Assembly (NCBI RefSeq): GCF_001570945.1 | Contig: NZ_BCSQ01000043.1 | Location: 1-32,781 of the forward strand | Origin: Janibacter anophelis NBRC 107843 | GTDB taxonomy: Bacteria > Actinomycetota > Actinomycetes > Actinomycetales > Dermatophilaceae | DNA length: 32,781 bases | Direction of reading: 5' to 3' | Made by a program: the position numbers and the translations under genes | Part shown: piece by piece, positions 15,714 to 24,415 of the stretch | How positions within the stretch are numbered: position 1 is the stretch's first letter | Layout of the letters: each line of letters starts with the position of its first letter | Notes under the pieces: generated by a model | Database searches by the model: none | What the model was told of the DNA's origin: nothing | The model's input: only the letters and a program-made list of their open reading frames with translations

Positions 15714-16241
15714 GTGAGCGCCAAGAAGGTCGTCCCGCCGAGAGGTTTGCGAGATGCGCAGGGCCAGTGGCCTCGCAAACCCCTGCGTCCCGAGAGGGAC
15801 TACTCACGCTGGGACAACCCAGCCGCGGCACGGCTGTACATGGAGTTGGCAGGGGAGCTGACCGGACGCAGGTACGCGCTGGGGCTGAGCCTGCGGGACC
15901 TCACGGCTGCGACGGGGCGGTCCCTGTCGACGCTGACGTCACTTGAGCAGGGCTCTGCGTGGCCGTCCTGGGCGACACTCACCGACTACGCGACTGCCGT
16001 CGGAACCGACATCGTCGTCCCGGGACACGAAGGCGAGGACGTGTTGTTGGTGCTGCGCCGCTTGATGCCGCGACGCATCGGCGAGTCAGCCCGAGCAGTC
16101 GCCTGGGCCGTGGGCGTCAGCCCGACGACGCTCTACGCCCGTTTCCGTGAGGGCGGCCGACCCTCATCGCGCGTGGTCCTTGCTGTCGCCTGCGACATCG
16201 GCTGCCCCGTGCTCGTGACCGACGCGCTCCCTGCTCGCTAA
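15714..16241 (+). CDS. XRE-type helix-turn-helix regulator
   Basis: 175 residues. A Cro/XRE HTH covers about 45-105, with helices around YALGLSLRDLTAATGRS and STLTSLEQGSAWPSWATLTDYA (split), the classic LSLRxLA...S-LExG pattern. A second possible HTH lies at 125-165 (SARAVAWAVGVSPTTLYARF). It is divergent from the recombinase-like/transposase pair across a 210-base region holding direct repeats, so it probably represses the module and itself. The GTG at 15714 is 7 bases after TACAAT, suggesting a leaderless mRNA. A solitary antitoxin-like regulator is the alternative. Confidence 0.75.
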   Translation: MSAKKVVPPRGLRDAQGQWPRKPLRPERDYSRWDNPAAARLYMELAGELTGRRYALGLSLRDLTAATGRSLSTLTSLEQGSAWPSWATLTDYATAVGTDIVVPGHEGEDVLLVLRRLMPRRIGESARAVAWAVGVSPTTLYARFREGGRPSSRVVLAVACDIGCPVLVTDALPAR

Positions 16242-16260
16242 CTCGTCGCAAGACGCGAGA

Positions 16261-16296
16261 AAGCGGCCCTCGCCCGATGAGGGGCGAGGGCCGCTT
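16261..16296. terminator. bidirectional terminator between the regulator and the pilin gene
   Basis: Fifteen-base perfect stem (AAGCGGCCCTCGCCC and complement), loop GATGAG, midway between two convergent stops (16241 and 16317). Confidence 0.85.
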
Positions 16297-16316
16297 CCCG
16301 GCAGCCGGTGTGGTGC

Positions 16317-16757
16317 TTACTTGACGGTGTTGCCGCCGCCAACGAGCGAGGAGAGCTTGATGGTGGCCGTCTTGGTGTCGCGGGTGATGACGAGCTCGTC
16401 GGCGACAGCGGTGGGGGTCACCGGCGTCGCGGTAACGGCAGGGGTAGCGCCGAACTCGGTGGTCAGCACGCTCTGCACGCCAGCGGTGGTCGCGTCGTTG
16501 TCCGCGGTCAGGTACGCGATGGCGTCAGCGGAAGCGGTACCTGCGCCCATCGCGTCCCAGCTCTTCTGCTGGGCCGCTGACTCACCCTGGAGCGTCTTCG
16601 CGATCTGCGCGGCTGTGGTGTTGGCGGCGGACTGCTTGCTGTTGCCGATCACCGAGTTGTACGCGACCGCGGCGACCGCGACGAGGATGGCGATGATGAC
16701 GATCACCACGATGAGTTCGATCAAAGTGAAGCCGCGGGACTTCTTCAAACGGGTCAT
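16317..16757 (-). CDS. type IV pilin-like protein (prepilin)
   Basis: 146 residues. The short leader MTRLKKSRG ends in Gly9, followed by the N-methylation-type segment FTLIELIVVIVII with Glu5 of the mature protein (Glu14). This is the class III signal cut by prepilin peptidase PilD. After the about 25-residue hydrophobic helix comes a small Ala/Thr-rich globular domain with VTATPVTPTAVADELVI near 108-124. ATG 16757 follows GAAGGAAC. No peptidase, assembly ATPase or other pilin is nearby, so it must rely on machinery elsewhere or be a stray remnant. A role in adhesion, DNA uptake or as a phage receptor is speculative. Confidence 0.85.
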   Translation of the reverse strand: MTRLKKSRGFTLIELIVVIVIIAILVAVAAVAYNSVIGNSKQSAANTTAAQIAKTLQGESAAQQKSWDAMGAGTASADAIAYLTADNDATTAGVQSVLTTEFGATPAVTATPVTPTAVADELVITRDTKTATIKLSSLVGGGNTVK

Positions 16758-16888
16758 GAGGGTTCCTTCGAGGGCGGAGGGGGCGCCGTGGGGCCCCACG
16801 GCGTCTCCACGGAAGGTTCGGAACGCACACACCGTCAGCAACAAGGCACCGAGGCCACCTGTCACCACCAGGTGAGAACCTCCAGAAC

Positions 16889-17215
16889 ATGAGCCCAAAC
16901 CCAGCAGACGCCGCCCCAGACCCAGACGCCACGACCTGCCTGACCGCGGCCACAGGCGGGCGATGGACGGTCCACACCCGCAACGCCACCCATACCTGGG
17001 ACCTCGACGCCATGACCTACACGCGCCACCCCGGACCGAAGTCGAGCTCGTTCCCTCACGACAACACAACAGTGGCCATCACCCGCGTCGACGAGTGGCC
17101 AGAAATCGGGAAGCGGAGCGTCGTCTGGTTCGACGACCCAGACACACCTGACACCGTCGAGCAGTGGCGTGCCTCGTCCACAATCGCGACCATCACCCGA
17201 GCCGAGCCCTCCTGA
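16889..17215 (+). CDS. hypothetical protein, actinophage-like
   Basis: 108 residues, not recognised. The pattern RWTVHTRNATHTWDLDAMTY followed by TRHPGP, then WPEIGKRSVVWFDD and IATITR suggests a small all-beta domain seen in short proteins of actinobacterial phages and mobile elements; this is an impression, not a match. It has no signal peptide or membrane span. ATG 16889 is preceded by CCTCCAG and an imperfect CACCTG/CAGGTG hairpin, and no good ribosome site. It is divergent from the pilin gene. Confidence 0.5.
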   Translation: MSPNPADAAPDPDATTCLTAATGGRWTVHTRNATHTWDLDAMTYTRHPGPKSSSFPHDNTTVAITRVDEWPEIGKRSVVWFDDPDTPDTVEQWRASSTIATITRAEPS

Positions 17216-17502
17216 AACTGGACGGCGCGAGGGTTTCCTTCGAGAACGCACGTCGCCGGCCCTGTTCGTCAGGACCGGCGAAGTGGGCAGCGTCCCACCG
17301 CTGCGGACGTCACCGAAGAAGGAGAAGGCGACTGACCACCACGGTGCGAGCTTCCGCTTCCGGGTCAAGCAGCCCACGATCGACTCAGGTGAGCCACCGG
17401 ACGCGTTGGATGGGTGTGGGCCGCCGCAGCGTCACAACCGCCACATCCGGCAGTTGCAGCTACCTGCACACCATCGTTCGTGCTGGAAAACGTCCGCGAC
17501 AA
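17216..17502. other. 287-base gap with no supported gene
   Basis: Short open frames here lack ribosome sites and protein-like composition on either strand. I see no terminator or clear repeat. Possibly decayed coding sequence. Confidence 0.4.
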
Positions 17503-17937
17503 CTACTCATCGTGCGGTGCGCGGTCACGGCGAGCCGCGAGCTCGCGTCGCAGGACTCGCATCAACGGTGAGCCCTCCAACCAGGCGCGAGGTTCAACTT
17601 CGGAGAGCGCAGGCGCCCCCGTGGCCTCCAAGACTTGCTGCCCGCCGGGCCGCCCTTCGAGCAGTGCACCGATGTCCTCGAGCAGTCCCCGCAACACCGT
17701 GCCCTGATGGAAGCGTTGCTCGCCCTCGGTCAGGAAGGTGATGACGTTGGTCAGGTACTCATCGCTCATCGCCACAAGCCGGTGAGGGCGCCCGAGGACG
17801 TCAACCCACCACACGTCCTGGTCGAACACACGCATATCCAGCTTTCCGGGCCCGAACTGGCCCCACGCCGTGAACGGGCGGTCTCCTGGCAGCAGGTCAC
17901 GGTCAGCAGGGACGGGACTGGGCTCAAGCTCATCCAT
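17503..17937 (-). CDS. hypothetical protein, phage-like
   Basis: 144 residues, soluble, acidic. The core WGQFGPGKLDMRVFDQDVWWVDVLG followed (split across about 25-50) by RPHRLVAMSDEYLTNVITFL is well-ordered protein-like sequence. A Trp-rich strand pair and then a helix with MSDEYLTNVI resemble small conserved proteins of actinophages and plasmids with no known function. The C-terminal helix carries MRVLRRELAARRDR. ATG at 17937 lacks a strong ribosome site. Two tandem 19-base repeats, each containing TGCTATACC on this strand, lie 48-85 bases upstream and look like its promoter/operator. Confidence 0.6.
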   Translation of the reverse strand: MDELEPSPVPADRDLLPGDRPFTAWGQFGPGKLDMRVFDQDVWWVDVLGRPHRLVAMSDEYLTNVITFLTEGEQRFHQGTVLRGLLEDIGALLEGRPGGQQVLEATGAPALSEVEPRAWLEGSPLMRVLRRELAARRDRAPHDE

Positions 17938-17984
17938 GCCAAGTCAGGGTGCCCGAACCGTCGGACACCGCATTCCCGGGCAGC

Positions 17985-18022
17985 GGTATAGCAAGTTCGA
18001 GCAGGTATAGCAGATTCGAGCA
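17985..18022 (-). promoter_or_regulatory. tandem 19-base direct repeats, likely operator/promoter
   Basis: GGTATAGCA-N2-TTCGAGCA occurs twice head to tail (17985-18003, 18004-18022), differing only in the two central bases (AG versus GA). On the minus strand each unit holds TGCTATACC, close to an extended -10 (TGnTAT). A repressor or activator bound to two adjacent identical faces is likely. Confidence 0.5.
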
Positions 18023-18269
18023 GGCCCGCCGCTTCCACGCTATGCGGAACCGCCACCCGCCCTCGCGCGCTGGTGACGCGCACTCAATCGTCCAACGGCC
18101 CGTTGGACACACAGGACGATGACTCACGCCAGTCCACGCCGACGAAGGCACTGGGGCGGCCCCGCTGGCACGAACTCGCGCCTGCTGGGGCGCATCCCGG
18201 CGCCCGAGGGGCAGCCATCAGTAGGCTCACCCCCGAGGGCGGCGAGGCCCGGAAACGAAGGGAGTCGTT
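18023..18269. other. intergenic stretch with an odd palindrome
   Basis: Apart from the tandem repeats beside it, this gene-free stretch of 247 bases holds a 19-base perfect palindrome around one central base (GTCCAACGG-C-CCGTTGGAC, 18090-18108), a plausible regulator site. Small frames here show no protein-like pattern. Confidence 0.4.
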
Positions 18270-18539
18270 GTGGCGAAGAAGCCAACGCAGGGGATACCGC
18301 GGACGAAGGCAGAGCGGGTCGAACTGAAGCGCCGGCGTGATGCAGGCGAAGAGCCCCCGCCCCGGCCACGGCGGCAGCGACAAAAGACCGCAGCTCAACT
18401 GAGACGGCGCGAGTACCTCGACCGTCTGGCAAGCGGGGAAGCCACCATCGTCTCCCGGCCCGCGAAGACCGCGGAGTACGACAGCCCACCCGTACGCATT
18501 GTCCCCGGCGGAGCGCCCGGCAGTTCCCGCAGGCGCTGA
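18270..18539 (+). CDS. small basic hypothetical protein upstream of the R-M operon
   Basis: 89 residues, strongly basic and rich in Arg/Lys (RTKAERVELKRRRDAGEE, then RPRRQRQKTAAQLRRREYL). It is probably a disordered or helical nucleic-acid-binding protein; no family recognised. GTG at 18270 follows AAGGGAG at 5 bases, a strong ribosome site that favours a real gene. It lies 127 bases before hsdM on the same strand. Position and charge would fit a small accessory or anti-restriction regulator, but this is only inference. Confidence 0.5.
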   Translation: MAKKPTQGIPRTKAERVELKRRRDAGEEPPPRPRRQRQKTAAQLRRREYLDRLASGEATIVSRPAKTAEYDSPPVRIVPGGAPGSSRRR

Positions 18540-18583
18540 CCAGCGACCTGGCTGCGCCAACCGCACCGAGCCGGACCTTTTAC

Positions 18584-18612
18584 CACCGACGCCGTCCGGT
18601 ACGGCGTCGGTG
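18584..18612 (+). promoter_or_regulatory. 12-bp inverted repeat upstream of hsdM
   Basis: CACCGACGCCGT (18584-18595) and its perfect complement (18601-18612) with loop CCGGT, preceded by CCTTTTA and followed by a TACGGT -10-like box (18621-18626). It could terminate the small upstream gene or be an operator for the restriction operon. Confidence 0.45.
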
Positions 18613-18666
18613 CGGCTCGCTACGGTGAGCCCACCAGCAAGGGCGACAGAGACGAGGGCGGGACGC

Positions 18667-20181
18667 GTGACCATCGAGGCGGGCAAGGCCGGACAGATGA
18701 CCCAGCAACAGCTGGAAGCGACACTGTGGCGCGCCGCCAACGCCCTCCGCGGGCCCGTGGACCCCGGCGACTTCAAGGCCTACGTCTTCCCCGTCATGTT
18801 CTTCAAGTGGATCTGCGACACCCACGACTACCACCACGCCCGAGCCCTCGAGGACTGGGGCGACGACCTGACCGCAACCATCGAAGCGGACTACCAACCG
18901 TTCACCGTGCCCGCCGGCGCCACCTGGACCGATGTCCGTGAGACCGCCGTGAACGTCGGCGCCAAGCTCGCCACCAGCCTCCACCGCCTCCAGCAGGCCA
19001 ACCCCGACCTCGTCGGGGTCTTCGGCGACGTCAACTGGGGCAACAAGGACCGCCTGCCCGAGAACGCCCTCGTCGCACTCATGGATACCTTCCATGAGGT
19101 CCAGCTGGACCCCGCGCACGTCGAAGGCGACATGCTCGGCGCCGCGTACGAGTACCTCCTTCGTGAATTCGCTGAAGCGTCCGGGAAGAAGGCCGGCGAG
19201 TTCTTCACCCCCCGCCACGTCGTCCACCTGCTCGTGCGACTCCTCGACCCCCAGCCCGGTGAGTCCATCGGCGACCCCGCCTGCGGCTCCGCGGGAATGC
19301 TCGTCGAGACCGTCAACGCCGTCCGCGCCGCCGGTGGTGACCCGCGGACCCTGACCCTGTACGGGCAGGAGGTCAACCTGACGACCGCGGCCATCGCGAA
19401 GATGAACCTCTACCTCCACGGCCTCGAAGACTTCACCATCGTGCGCGGCGACACCTTCCGCGAACCCAAGCTCCTCAACGGCGCCGCGCTGCGCAAACTC
19501 GACATCACCATCGCCAACCCGCCGTTCAGCCTGCAGAACTGGGGCGCCGCGGACTGGGCGAACGACCCGTACAAGCGCGTCATCTGCGGCGTCCCGCCAG
19601 CCAAGAACGGCGACTACGCGTGGATCCAGCACATGATCGCCACGATGGGCCCCGAGCGTGGTCGGGTCGGGGTCGTGATGCCCCACGGCGTGCTGTTCCG
19701 CGGCGGCAAGGAAGGCGCCATCCGGCAGTGCCTGCTCGAGAAGGACCTCCTCGAGGCCGTCATCGGGCTGCCGCCCAACCTGTTCTACTCCACCAGCATC
19801 CCCGTGTGCCTCCTCATCTTCCGCGCGAACAAGACGCCCGAGCGGGCCGGGAAGGTCCTGTTCGTCGACGCGTCCGCGCGGTTCCAGACAGGCAAGAACC
19901 AGAACACGATGTCCGAGGCCGACGTCGAGGCCATCGACGCCGCGTACAAGCACGGCGAAGACATCGACGGCGAGGCAGGGCTCCACGTGCGGCTGGTGGA
20001 CCTGGCGGAGGTCGAGGAGAACGGGTTCGACCTGAACATCGGCAGGTACATCCAGACCGAGCAGGCCGCCGAAGTCGATGTCGAAGCCGCTCTGGCTGCG
20101 TACCGAGACGCCCGCGCGTCCCTGCGGCTGGCAGAGGTCGAGCTGGACCGGAAGCTGAAGGCGGCGGGCTTCGATGCGTGA
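18667..20181 (+). CDS. hsdM: type I restriction-modification system DNA methylase subunit
   Basis: 504-residue N6-adenine methyltransferase subunit that methylates the recognition sequence together with HsdS. The N-terminal helical domain (LEATLWRAANALRG through FFKWICD) is at about 15-60. The linker GEFFTPRHVVHLLVRLL precedes the SAM-binding motif I DPACGSAGMLV near residue 203, and the catalytic motif IV NPPF is near 284. The C-terminal helical tail (about 455-504) would contact HsdS. GTG at 18667 follows GAGGGCGGG; ATG at 18697 is an alternative ten codons later. The stop overlaps the hsdS start by 8 bases. The protein appears complete and active. Confidence 0.93.
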   Translation: MTIEAGKAGQMTQQQLEATLWRAANALRGPVDPGDFKAYVFPVMFFKWICDTHDYHHARALEDWGDDLTATIEADYQPFTVPAGATWTDVRETAVNVGAKLATSLHRLQQANPDLVGVFGDVNWGNKDRLPENALVALMDTFHEVQLDPAHVEGDMLGAAYEYLLREFAEASGKKAGEFFTPRHVVHLLVRLLDPQPGESIGDPACGSAGMLVETVNAVRAAGGDPRTLTLYGQEVNLTTAAIAKMNLYLHGLEDFTIVRGDTFREPKLLNGAALRKLDITIANPPFSLQNWGAADWANDPYKRVICGVPPAKNGDYAWIQHMIATMGPERGRVGVVMPHGVLFRGGKEGAIRQCLLEKDLLEAVIGLPPNLFYSTSIPVCLLIFRANKTPERAGKVLFVDASARFQTGKNQNTMSEADVEAIDAAYKHGEDIDGEAGLHVRLVDLAEVEENGFDLNIGRYIQTEQAAEVDVEAALAAYRDARASLRLAEVELDRKLKAAGFDA

Positions 20182-21322
20182 GGGGTGGCGCAGCACGACC
20201 CTCGGCGAAGTCTGCACCCTGACCAAGGGTGCCACTGCAACGATGAAGGCGGAGGCTGGGCCATACCCCCTCGTGGTGACTGCCGAAGCCCGGAGCAACT
20301 CGGCCGACTATCAGTTCGAGGGCGAAGCGGTGTGTGTGCCGATGGTGTCGTCAACCGGACACGGTCACGCGTCACTGAAGAGGGTTCACTACCAGGACGG
20401 CAAGTTCGCCGTTGCCAGCATCATCACGGCCTGCCAGGAGAAGCCCGGCGCGGGCCTCGACATGAAGTTCCTGTGGCTGCTGCTCGACCACCGTCGGGAT
20501 GAGCTCATCGTCCCGTTGATGAAGGGGACCGCCAACGTGTCCCTCTCTCAGAAGAATCTTGCGACGGTCCCGCTGCTGTTGCCTCCTGTCGAGGAGCAGC
20601 GACGCATTGTGGACCTCCTTGCGGCAGTGGACGCTGCTATCGAGGCCGAGGACGCTCTTCTCCGAGTGTCACGGGGCGCGCGCTCAAACTTGCTGACCGC
20701 GGTCTGCGTCGATGCTCCGGAGGTTCGCCTGGACGATGTAGCAACGGTGTCACAGGGACGAGGGCTCCCGAAGTCCGTTCAAGGCGAACAGTCGGGGGAG
20801 GTCCCTTGGTACAAGATCGCCGATATGACTGGGCCCGGGAACGAGTATGGGTACACCAACGCCCAGACGACGCTTACCGGAGAGCAGATAACTTCGCTCG
20901 GTGGACGGGTCGTGGCGGCCGGCTCGGTCGTGTTTCCCCGTGTGGGTGCAGCAGTCAAGACCGAGAAGAAGCGCCTTGTGGAGACAGAGGGGGCTGTCGA
21001 CGAGAACCACCTCGTCCTCACGCCACGCGACGGCATCGGCAGCGAGACACTTCTCGCCACGATGGAGAACGTCAGCCTGACGAGCCTCGTCCAAGGGGGA
21101 GCAGTTCCATCCCTGAACATGAAGCTCATCCGCGAAGCGCGGGTCACCTGGCCGGACCGGGCCGAGGAGGCCGAAGGCCTGATGCGGGCCAGCCGCGTTG
21201 TCTCAGCCCAAGCCCACTCAAGCTTGACCCGGCTGCGCGAGCTCCGCGCGAACCTCCTGACGGTCCTACTGTCGGGTGAGCACGAAATCCCCGACAGTTA
21301 CGACGAACTGCTGGCAGGGTGA
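20174..21322 (+). CDS. hsdS: type I restriction-modification specificity subunit
   Basis: 382 residues with two target-recognition halves. TRD1 covers about 1-140 (WRSTTLGEVCTLTKG start), followed by a conserved helix (VEEQRRIVDLLAAVDAAIEAEDALL, split at about 138-163). TRD2 covers about 180-330 (VRLDDVATVSQGRGLPKS start), and a second helix (SSLTRLRELRANLLTVLLSGE) closes the protein. Each TRD reads half of a bipartite target that cannot be predicted here. It overlaps hsdM by 8 bases and is followed 6 bases later by hsdR. Base use is slightly less GC-extreme than in hsdM/hsdR, as expected for fast-exchanging TRDs. Confidence 0.92.
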   Translation: MREGWRSTTLGEVCTLTKGATATMKAEAGPYPLVVTAEARSNSADYQFEGEAVCVPMVSSTGHGHASLKRVHYQDGKFAVASIITACQEKPGAGLDMKFLWLLLDHRRDELIVPLMKGTANVSLSQKNLATVPLLLPPVEEQRRIVDLLAAVDAAIEAEDALLRVSRGARSNLLTAVCVDAPEVRLDDVATVSQGRGLPKSVQGEQSGEVPWYKIADMTGPGNEYGYTNAQTTLTGEQITSLGGRVVAAGSVVFPRVGAAVKTEKKRLVETEGAVDENHLVLTPRDGIGSETLLATMENVSLTSLVQGGAVPSLNMKLIREARVTWPDRAEEAEGLMRASRVVSAQAHSSLTRLRELRANLLTVLLSGEHEIPDSYDELLAG

Positions 21323-21328
21323 GGTGTC

Positions 21329-24300
21329 GTGGGGAAGCTGAACGAGTCAACGACGACCCAAGCGTTCGTCATCGACCATCTCAAGGCGGCTGGATGGCAT
21401 CACGTCCCGGGTAAGGACCTTGGGCGTGAACACGAAGACGTCCTCCTCGAGGACGGTGTCATCGACGCCATCGAACGCCTCAACCCCGGCGTCGACGACC
21501 ACCCCGAACAAGCGCAAGTCCTCCTCAACGAGCTCCGTGCCCTGACCCTCGCCGCGGGCCAGGACGGTCTTGTCGAGACCAACCAACGCTTCACGACCTG
21601 GCTCCGGGGCCTGCACACCCACGACTTCCGCGGCCAGAACCGCAACGAACCCGTCCACCTCATCGACTTCCGCAACCCGGGCCGCAACACATACATCGTC
21701 TCCGACGAGGTCACGTTCGGCGCCGGCAGCATCAAGTCCCGCTTCGACATCGTCCTGTGGGTCAACGGCATCCCCGTCGTCGTCGGCGAAACGAAGTCCT
21801 CAACCTCCGCGAGCATCTCTTGGTTCCACGCAGCCAAGGACATCCACGAACACTACGAACCACACCACCCCGCGTTCTTCGCCCCGAACATCCTCAACTT
21901 CGCCACCGAAGGCAAAGACCTCCGCTACGCCGGCGGCCGCACCCCTCTGGACCACTGGCAGTCCTGGGACGTATCCACCGCACCTGCCGGCGAGTACGGG
22001 TGGGACCGCGTCGGGCGCGCCGTCGACACCCTCCTGACGCCCGCGACCATCCTGGACTTCCTCGCCGGGTTCACCGTCTACGAGACGACCCGCACCCCTG
22101 CCGGCGCACCCGTGCTGATCAAGGTCCTGGCGCGCTACCCCCAGTACGAAGCGGTCAAGCTCATCCTCGACCGCGTCCGCGACGGCTCCCGCAACCGTGG
22201 CCTCATCCACCACACCCAAGGTTCGGGCAAGACCCTCGCGATGACCTTCGCTGCCGCGCAGATGATGAGGGACAAGAGCCTGAAGAACCCCACCGTCATC
22301 CTCATCGCCGACCGCATCCAGCTCGTCGACCAGACCTACGCCCAGTTCCGCTCCGCCGGGATGCCGGCACTGTCCACCCCCGCCACCGCAGAGGCGCTGC
22401 GGACTCTCCTGGCGAGCGACAAGCGGGGCCTGATCTTCACCACCGTCCACAAGTTCCGCGACGCGCCCGTGCTGTCCGAGCGAGACAACATCGTCGTCCT
22501 GATCGACGAAGCGCACCGCACCCAAGAAGGCGGGTTGGGGCAGTCGCTGCGTGCAGCGCTACCGAACGCGACGTTCTTCGGGCTGACCGGAACGCCCATC
22601 GCTGACCTCGAGAAGAACACCTACGACCTGTTCGGGCACCCCGACGACCCGGGCCGCACCCTGCACGCGTACACCTCCGACCGGTCCATCGCCGACGGGA
22701 TGACCGTGCCCATCCACGTCACCGCGCGTCTGGTGGACTTCCAGCTCGACCAAGAGGGCCTCGACGCGGCGTTCGCCGAGATGCTCGACGAAGAAGACCT
22801 CGACGACGAGCAGCGCGACTTCATCACCCGCAAGGCGTCGCGCACCTCGACCTTCTTCTCCAACCCAGAGCGCATCGAAACTGTCTGCGCGGACATCGTC
22901 GACCACTTCTACGCCACCGTGGACCCCCTGGGCATGAAGGCCCAGGTCGTCGTCAACGACCGCGACCTGTGCGTCGCCTACGAGACCGAGCTTCGGCGCC
23001 TCCTGGTCAAACGAGCCACCGACACCGGCACCGCTCCGGACGAGGTGCGGGTCGTCATGAGCGTCCAACCCAAGGACGACGCCACCCTCCAGCCGTACAA
23101 GCTGACCAGGGAGGAAGAGAACGCCCTGCTGGACCGCTTCAGGGCCTACGGCGACCCGCTGAAGTTCCTCGTGGTCACCGCCAAGCTCGGCACCGGGTTC
23201 GACGCGCCCATCGAAGGGGTCCTCTACCTCGACAAGCCGCTGAAGCTGCACACCCTGTTCCAGACCATCACCCGCACCAACCGCAACTGGACCCACCCGG
23301 TCACCGGACAGCGGAAGAAGAACGGGCTGGTCGTCGACTACGTCGGTCTCGGCGAGGGGTACGCCCGCGCGATGGTCCCCGCCGACCCCGAGAAGGCGAA
23401 GCGGCACATCGACCTCGAGGGGCTCATCGACGTCTTCGAAGCTGAACTGCCGTCCGTCCTCGACCAGTTCAACGGCATCGACCGCACCAAGGTCGGCTAC
23501 GAAGTCCTCCAAGCCGCGAACGAACGCATGCCCGACGAAGCCGCCCGCGACCGGTTCGCCACCCGCTTCGGGCTCCTGGAAGGCATCTGGGAGACCGCAT
23601 GGCCCCACCCACGACTCGGCCCTCACCGCGAGGACTATGGCTTCCTGGCGAAGGTGTACCAGAACATCAAGCCGTCCAGTTCCAACTTGGACCTGCTGTG
23701 GCACCGCCTCGGCGCCAAGACCCTCGACCTGGTCCACTCCCGCATCGGCCCCGTCACCCTGACCGCGACCACCAAGGAAGCAGTCGTCGCCGACGCCGGC
23801 ACCATCCAGACCCTCCTGGATGACCCGACCTTCGCCCACCTCGAAACCGAGGTACAGGACAAGAGCGCCCAACAAGTCCTCGACTCCATCACCAAACGCC
23901 TCCAAGCCCGCATCGACGGCGACACCGGCGACCACAAGGTCTGGGCCACCCTGGCCGAGCGCCTCGAAGCGCTGCGTGAGCGGGCCATCGGACAAGCCGA
24001 GAACGCGTTGGACTGGCTCCGCGACCTCCTCACGACCGCCCGAGACCTGACCGTCGCCGAACACGCCGAGGACGATGGTGGACGCGAAGGTCTGGACGCG
24101 TTGCCGCCGCTGACCGACCCCAACGTGGGTGCCCTGACCCAGATCTTCCAGGAGTACGCGCCAGCTGACACCCCGGTCCTCATCGGACGCATCGTCGAAC
24201 AGGTCGACTCCATCGCCCGCGAGGTCTGCCACCCCGGCTGGGTCGCCAAGGACGCCTCCGTCCGCGACGTCCGCCTCGCACTACGCAAGACCCTCAAACA

Positions 24301-24367
24301 GAACGGTCTCAGCCACGACGGGGACCTGTTCGACCGCGCCTACGGATACATCGAGCAGCACTACTGA
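21329..24367 (+). CDS. hsdR: type I restriction endonuclease/translocase subunit
   Basis: 1012-residue motor and nuclease that cuts unmodified DNA after ATP-driven translocation. The nuclease domain has Asp140 (RFDIVLW) and E154-x-K156 (VVGETKSS), the PD-(D/E)xK core. The SF2 helicase domain has Walker A TQGSGKT at about 297-303, DEAH near 392, a motif III-like GLTGTP and motif VI-like LGTGFDAP. A helical C-terminal region (about 720-1012) would attach to HsdM. GTG at 21329 lies 6 bases after hsdS. All key residues are present, so the system should restrict. Confidence 0.93.
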   Translation: MGKLNESTTTQAFVIDHLKAAGWHHVPGKDLGREHEDVLLEDGVIDAIERLNPGVDDHPEQAQVLLNELRALTLAAGQDGLVETNQRFTTWLRGLHTHDFRGQNRNEPVHLIDFRNPGRNTYIVSDEVTFGAGSIKSRFDIVLWVNGIPVVVGETKSSTSASISWFHAAKDIHEHYEPHHPAFFAPNILNFATEGKDLRYAGGRTPLDHWQSWDVSTAPAGEYGWDRVGRAVDTLLTPATILDFLAGFTVYETTRTPAGAPVLIKVLARYPQYEAVKLILDRVRDGSRNRGLIHHTQGSGKTLAMTFAAAQMMRDKSLKNPTVILIADRIQLVDQTYAQFRSAGMPALSTPATAEALRTLLASDKRGLIFTTVHKFRDAPVLSERDNIVVLIDEAHRTQEGGLGQSLRAALPNATFFGLTGTPIADLEKNTYDLFGHPDDPGRTLHAYTSDRSIADGMTVPIHVTARLVDFQLDQEGLDAAFAEMLDEEDLDDEQRDFITRKASRTSTFFSNPERIETVCADIVDHFYATVDPLGMKAQVVVNDRDLCVAYETELRRLLVKRATDTGTAPDEVRVVMSVQPKDDATLQPYKLTREEENALLDRFRAYGDPLKFLVVTAKLGTGFDAPIEGVLYLDKPLKLHTLFQTITRTNRNWTHPVTGQRKKNGLVVDYVGLGEGYARAMVPADPEKAKRHIDLEGLIDVFEAELPSVLDQFNGIDRTKVGYEVLQAANERMPDEAARDRFATRFGLLEGIWETAWPHPRLGPHREDYGFLAKVYQNIKPSSSNLDLLWHRLGAKTLDLVHSRIGPVTLTATTKEAVVADAGTIQTLLDDPTFAHLETEVQDKSAQQVLDSITKRLQARIDGDTGDHKVWATLAERLEALRERAIGQAENALDWLRDLLTTARDLTVAEHAEDDGGREGLDALPPLTDPNVGALTQIFQEYAPADTPVLIGRIVEQVDSIAREVCHPGWVAKDASVRDVRLALRKTLKQNGLSHDGDLFDRAYGYIEQHY

Positions 24368-24415
24368 TGACGCTGGTGGACGCGACCAGCGTGGAGAGAG
24401 AGCGGGTGAGCACCA

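Noticed and set aside
18084-18776. Minus-strand 230-codon frame opposite the small basic gene
   Set aside because: It has no ribosome site or recognisable features and covers the hsdM promoter region.
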